Of a DNA stretch of 5,259 bases, positions 5,162 to 5,259 are shown one piece after another; the stretch's first letter is position 1, and every line of letters starts with the position of its first letter. The stretch comes from Fidelibacterota bacterium UBA2125 (GTDB lineage Bacteria > Fidelibacterota > Marinisomatia > Marinisomatales > S15-B10): contig DCXX01000058.1 in assembly GCA_002329125.1 (NCBI GenBank), positions 11,528 through 16,786 on the forward strand, given 5' to 3'. The translations under genes and the position numbers were made by a program. The notes beneath the pieces are model-generated. The model searched no databases, had not been told where the DNA came from, and worked only from the letters and a program-made list of their open reading frames with translations.

Positions 5162-5259
5162 TTAGTTAGTATCTTCACTTGAGGAATCATCCATTTTATT
5201 TTTCTTTTTTTTCTTTGATGCCATTCCCGCACCAATTGCCAAACCTAAAGCAATACCTA
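5162..5259 (-). CDS. C-terminus of a small glycine-zipper-like membrane protein (5' end outside window)
   Basis: The last 31 codons of a minus-strand gene run off the right edge. They read G-I-A-L-G-L-A-I-G-A-G-M-A, then S, five Lys, N-K-M and an acidic/Ser tail ending in T-N and TAA. Glycines or alanines spaced every four residues in a hydrophobic segment are typical of glycine-zipper transmembrane helices, and the Lys cluster followed by an acidic tail marks a cytoplasmic end by the positive-inside rule. It is oriented like nrfHA and ends 160 bp upstream of nrfH. No obvious hairpin terminator separates them, so co-transcription is possible. The function is unknown. An overlapping 60-codon frame at 5053-5235 is a shadow of this end. 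Confidence 0.6.
   Translation of the reverse strand, partial: GIALGLAIGAGMASKKKKKNKMDDSSSEDTN

Overview
The window is about 5.3 kb of moderately AT-rich bacterial chromosome. It carries six complete genes, one gene cut by the right edge, a tRNA fragment and four good intrinsic terminators. The FCB superphylum (Bacteroidota and relatives such as Balneolota, Ignavibacteria or Marinimicrobia) fits best. This is an inference from the Tat-like D-R-K-E-F-L signal, the two exported lipoproteins, the AAAACCCC...GGGGTTTT terminator style and the CxxCH-type NrfA. There is no rRNA or phylogenetic marker to settle it.

Left part (1-1130): one plus-strand gene for a 325-residue lipoprotein rich in LTDDQ motifs (CpxP/Spy-like LTxxQ type), closed by a strong hairpin terminator. 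Middle part (1200-2960): three minus-strand genes, each with its own punctuation. They are a stand-alone GIY-YIG domain protein with a GTG start, an exported Fe/Mn superoxide dismutase with unusual active-site residues, and a small lipoprotein whose last codons lie inside a stem-loop.

Right part (2959-5002): a 44-nt 3' fragment of a tRNA-Pro(UGG) gene with its terminator, then (reading leftward) the nrfH-nrfA operon. NrfH is the tetraheme membrane quinol dehydrogenase and NrfA the pentaheme nitrite reductase that makes ammonium, so together they perform respiratory nitrite ammonification in the periplasm. At the right edge is the C-terminus of a small glycine-zipper-like membrane protein.

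The most telling structural clue is the truncated tRNA-Pro. It keeps everything from the anticodon loop to the 3' end and loses the 5' half, the usual scar of site-specific integration into a tRNA gene. Its orientation predicts that the nrfHA side is the inserted DNA and the lipoprotein/SOD side the older chromosome. No integrase lies in the window, so this remains an inference. I found no CRISPR array, insertion sequence, toxin-antitoxin pair or recognisable new defence system.
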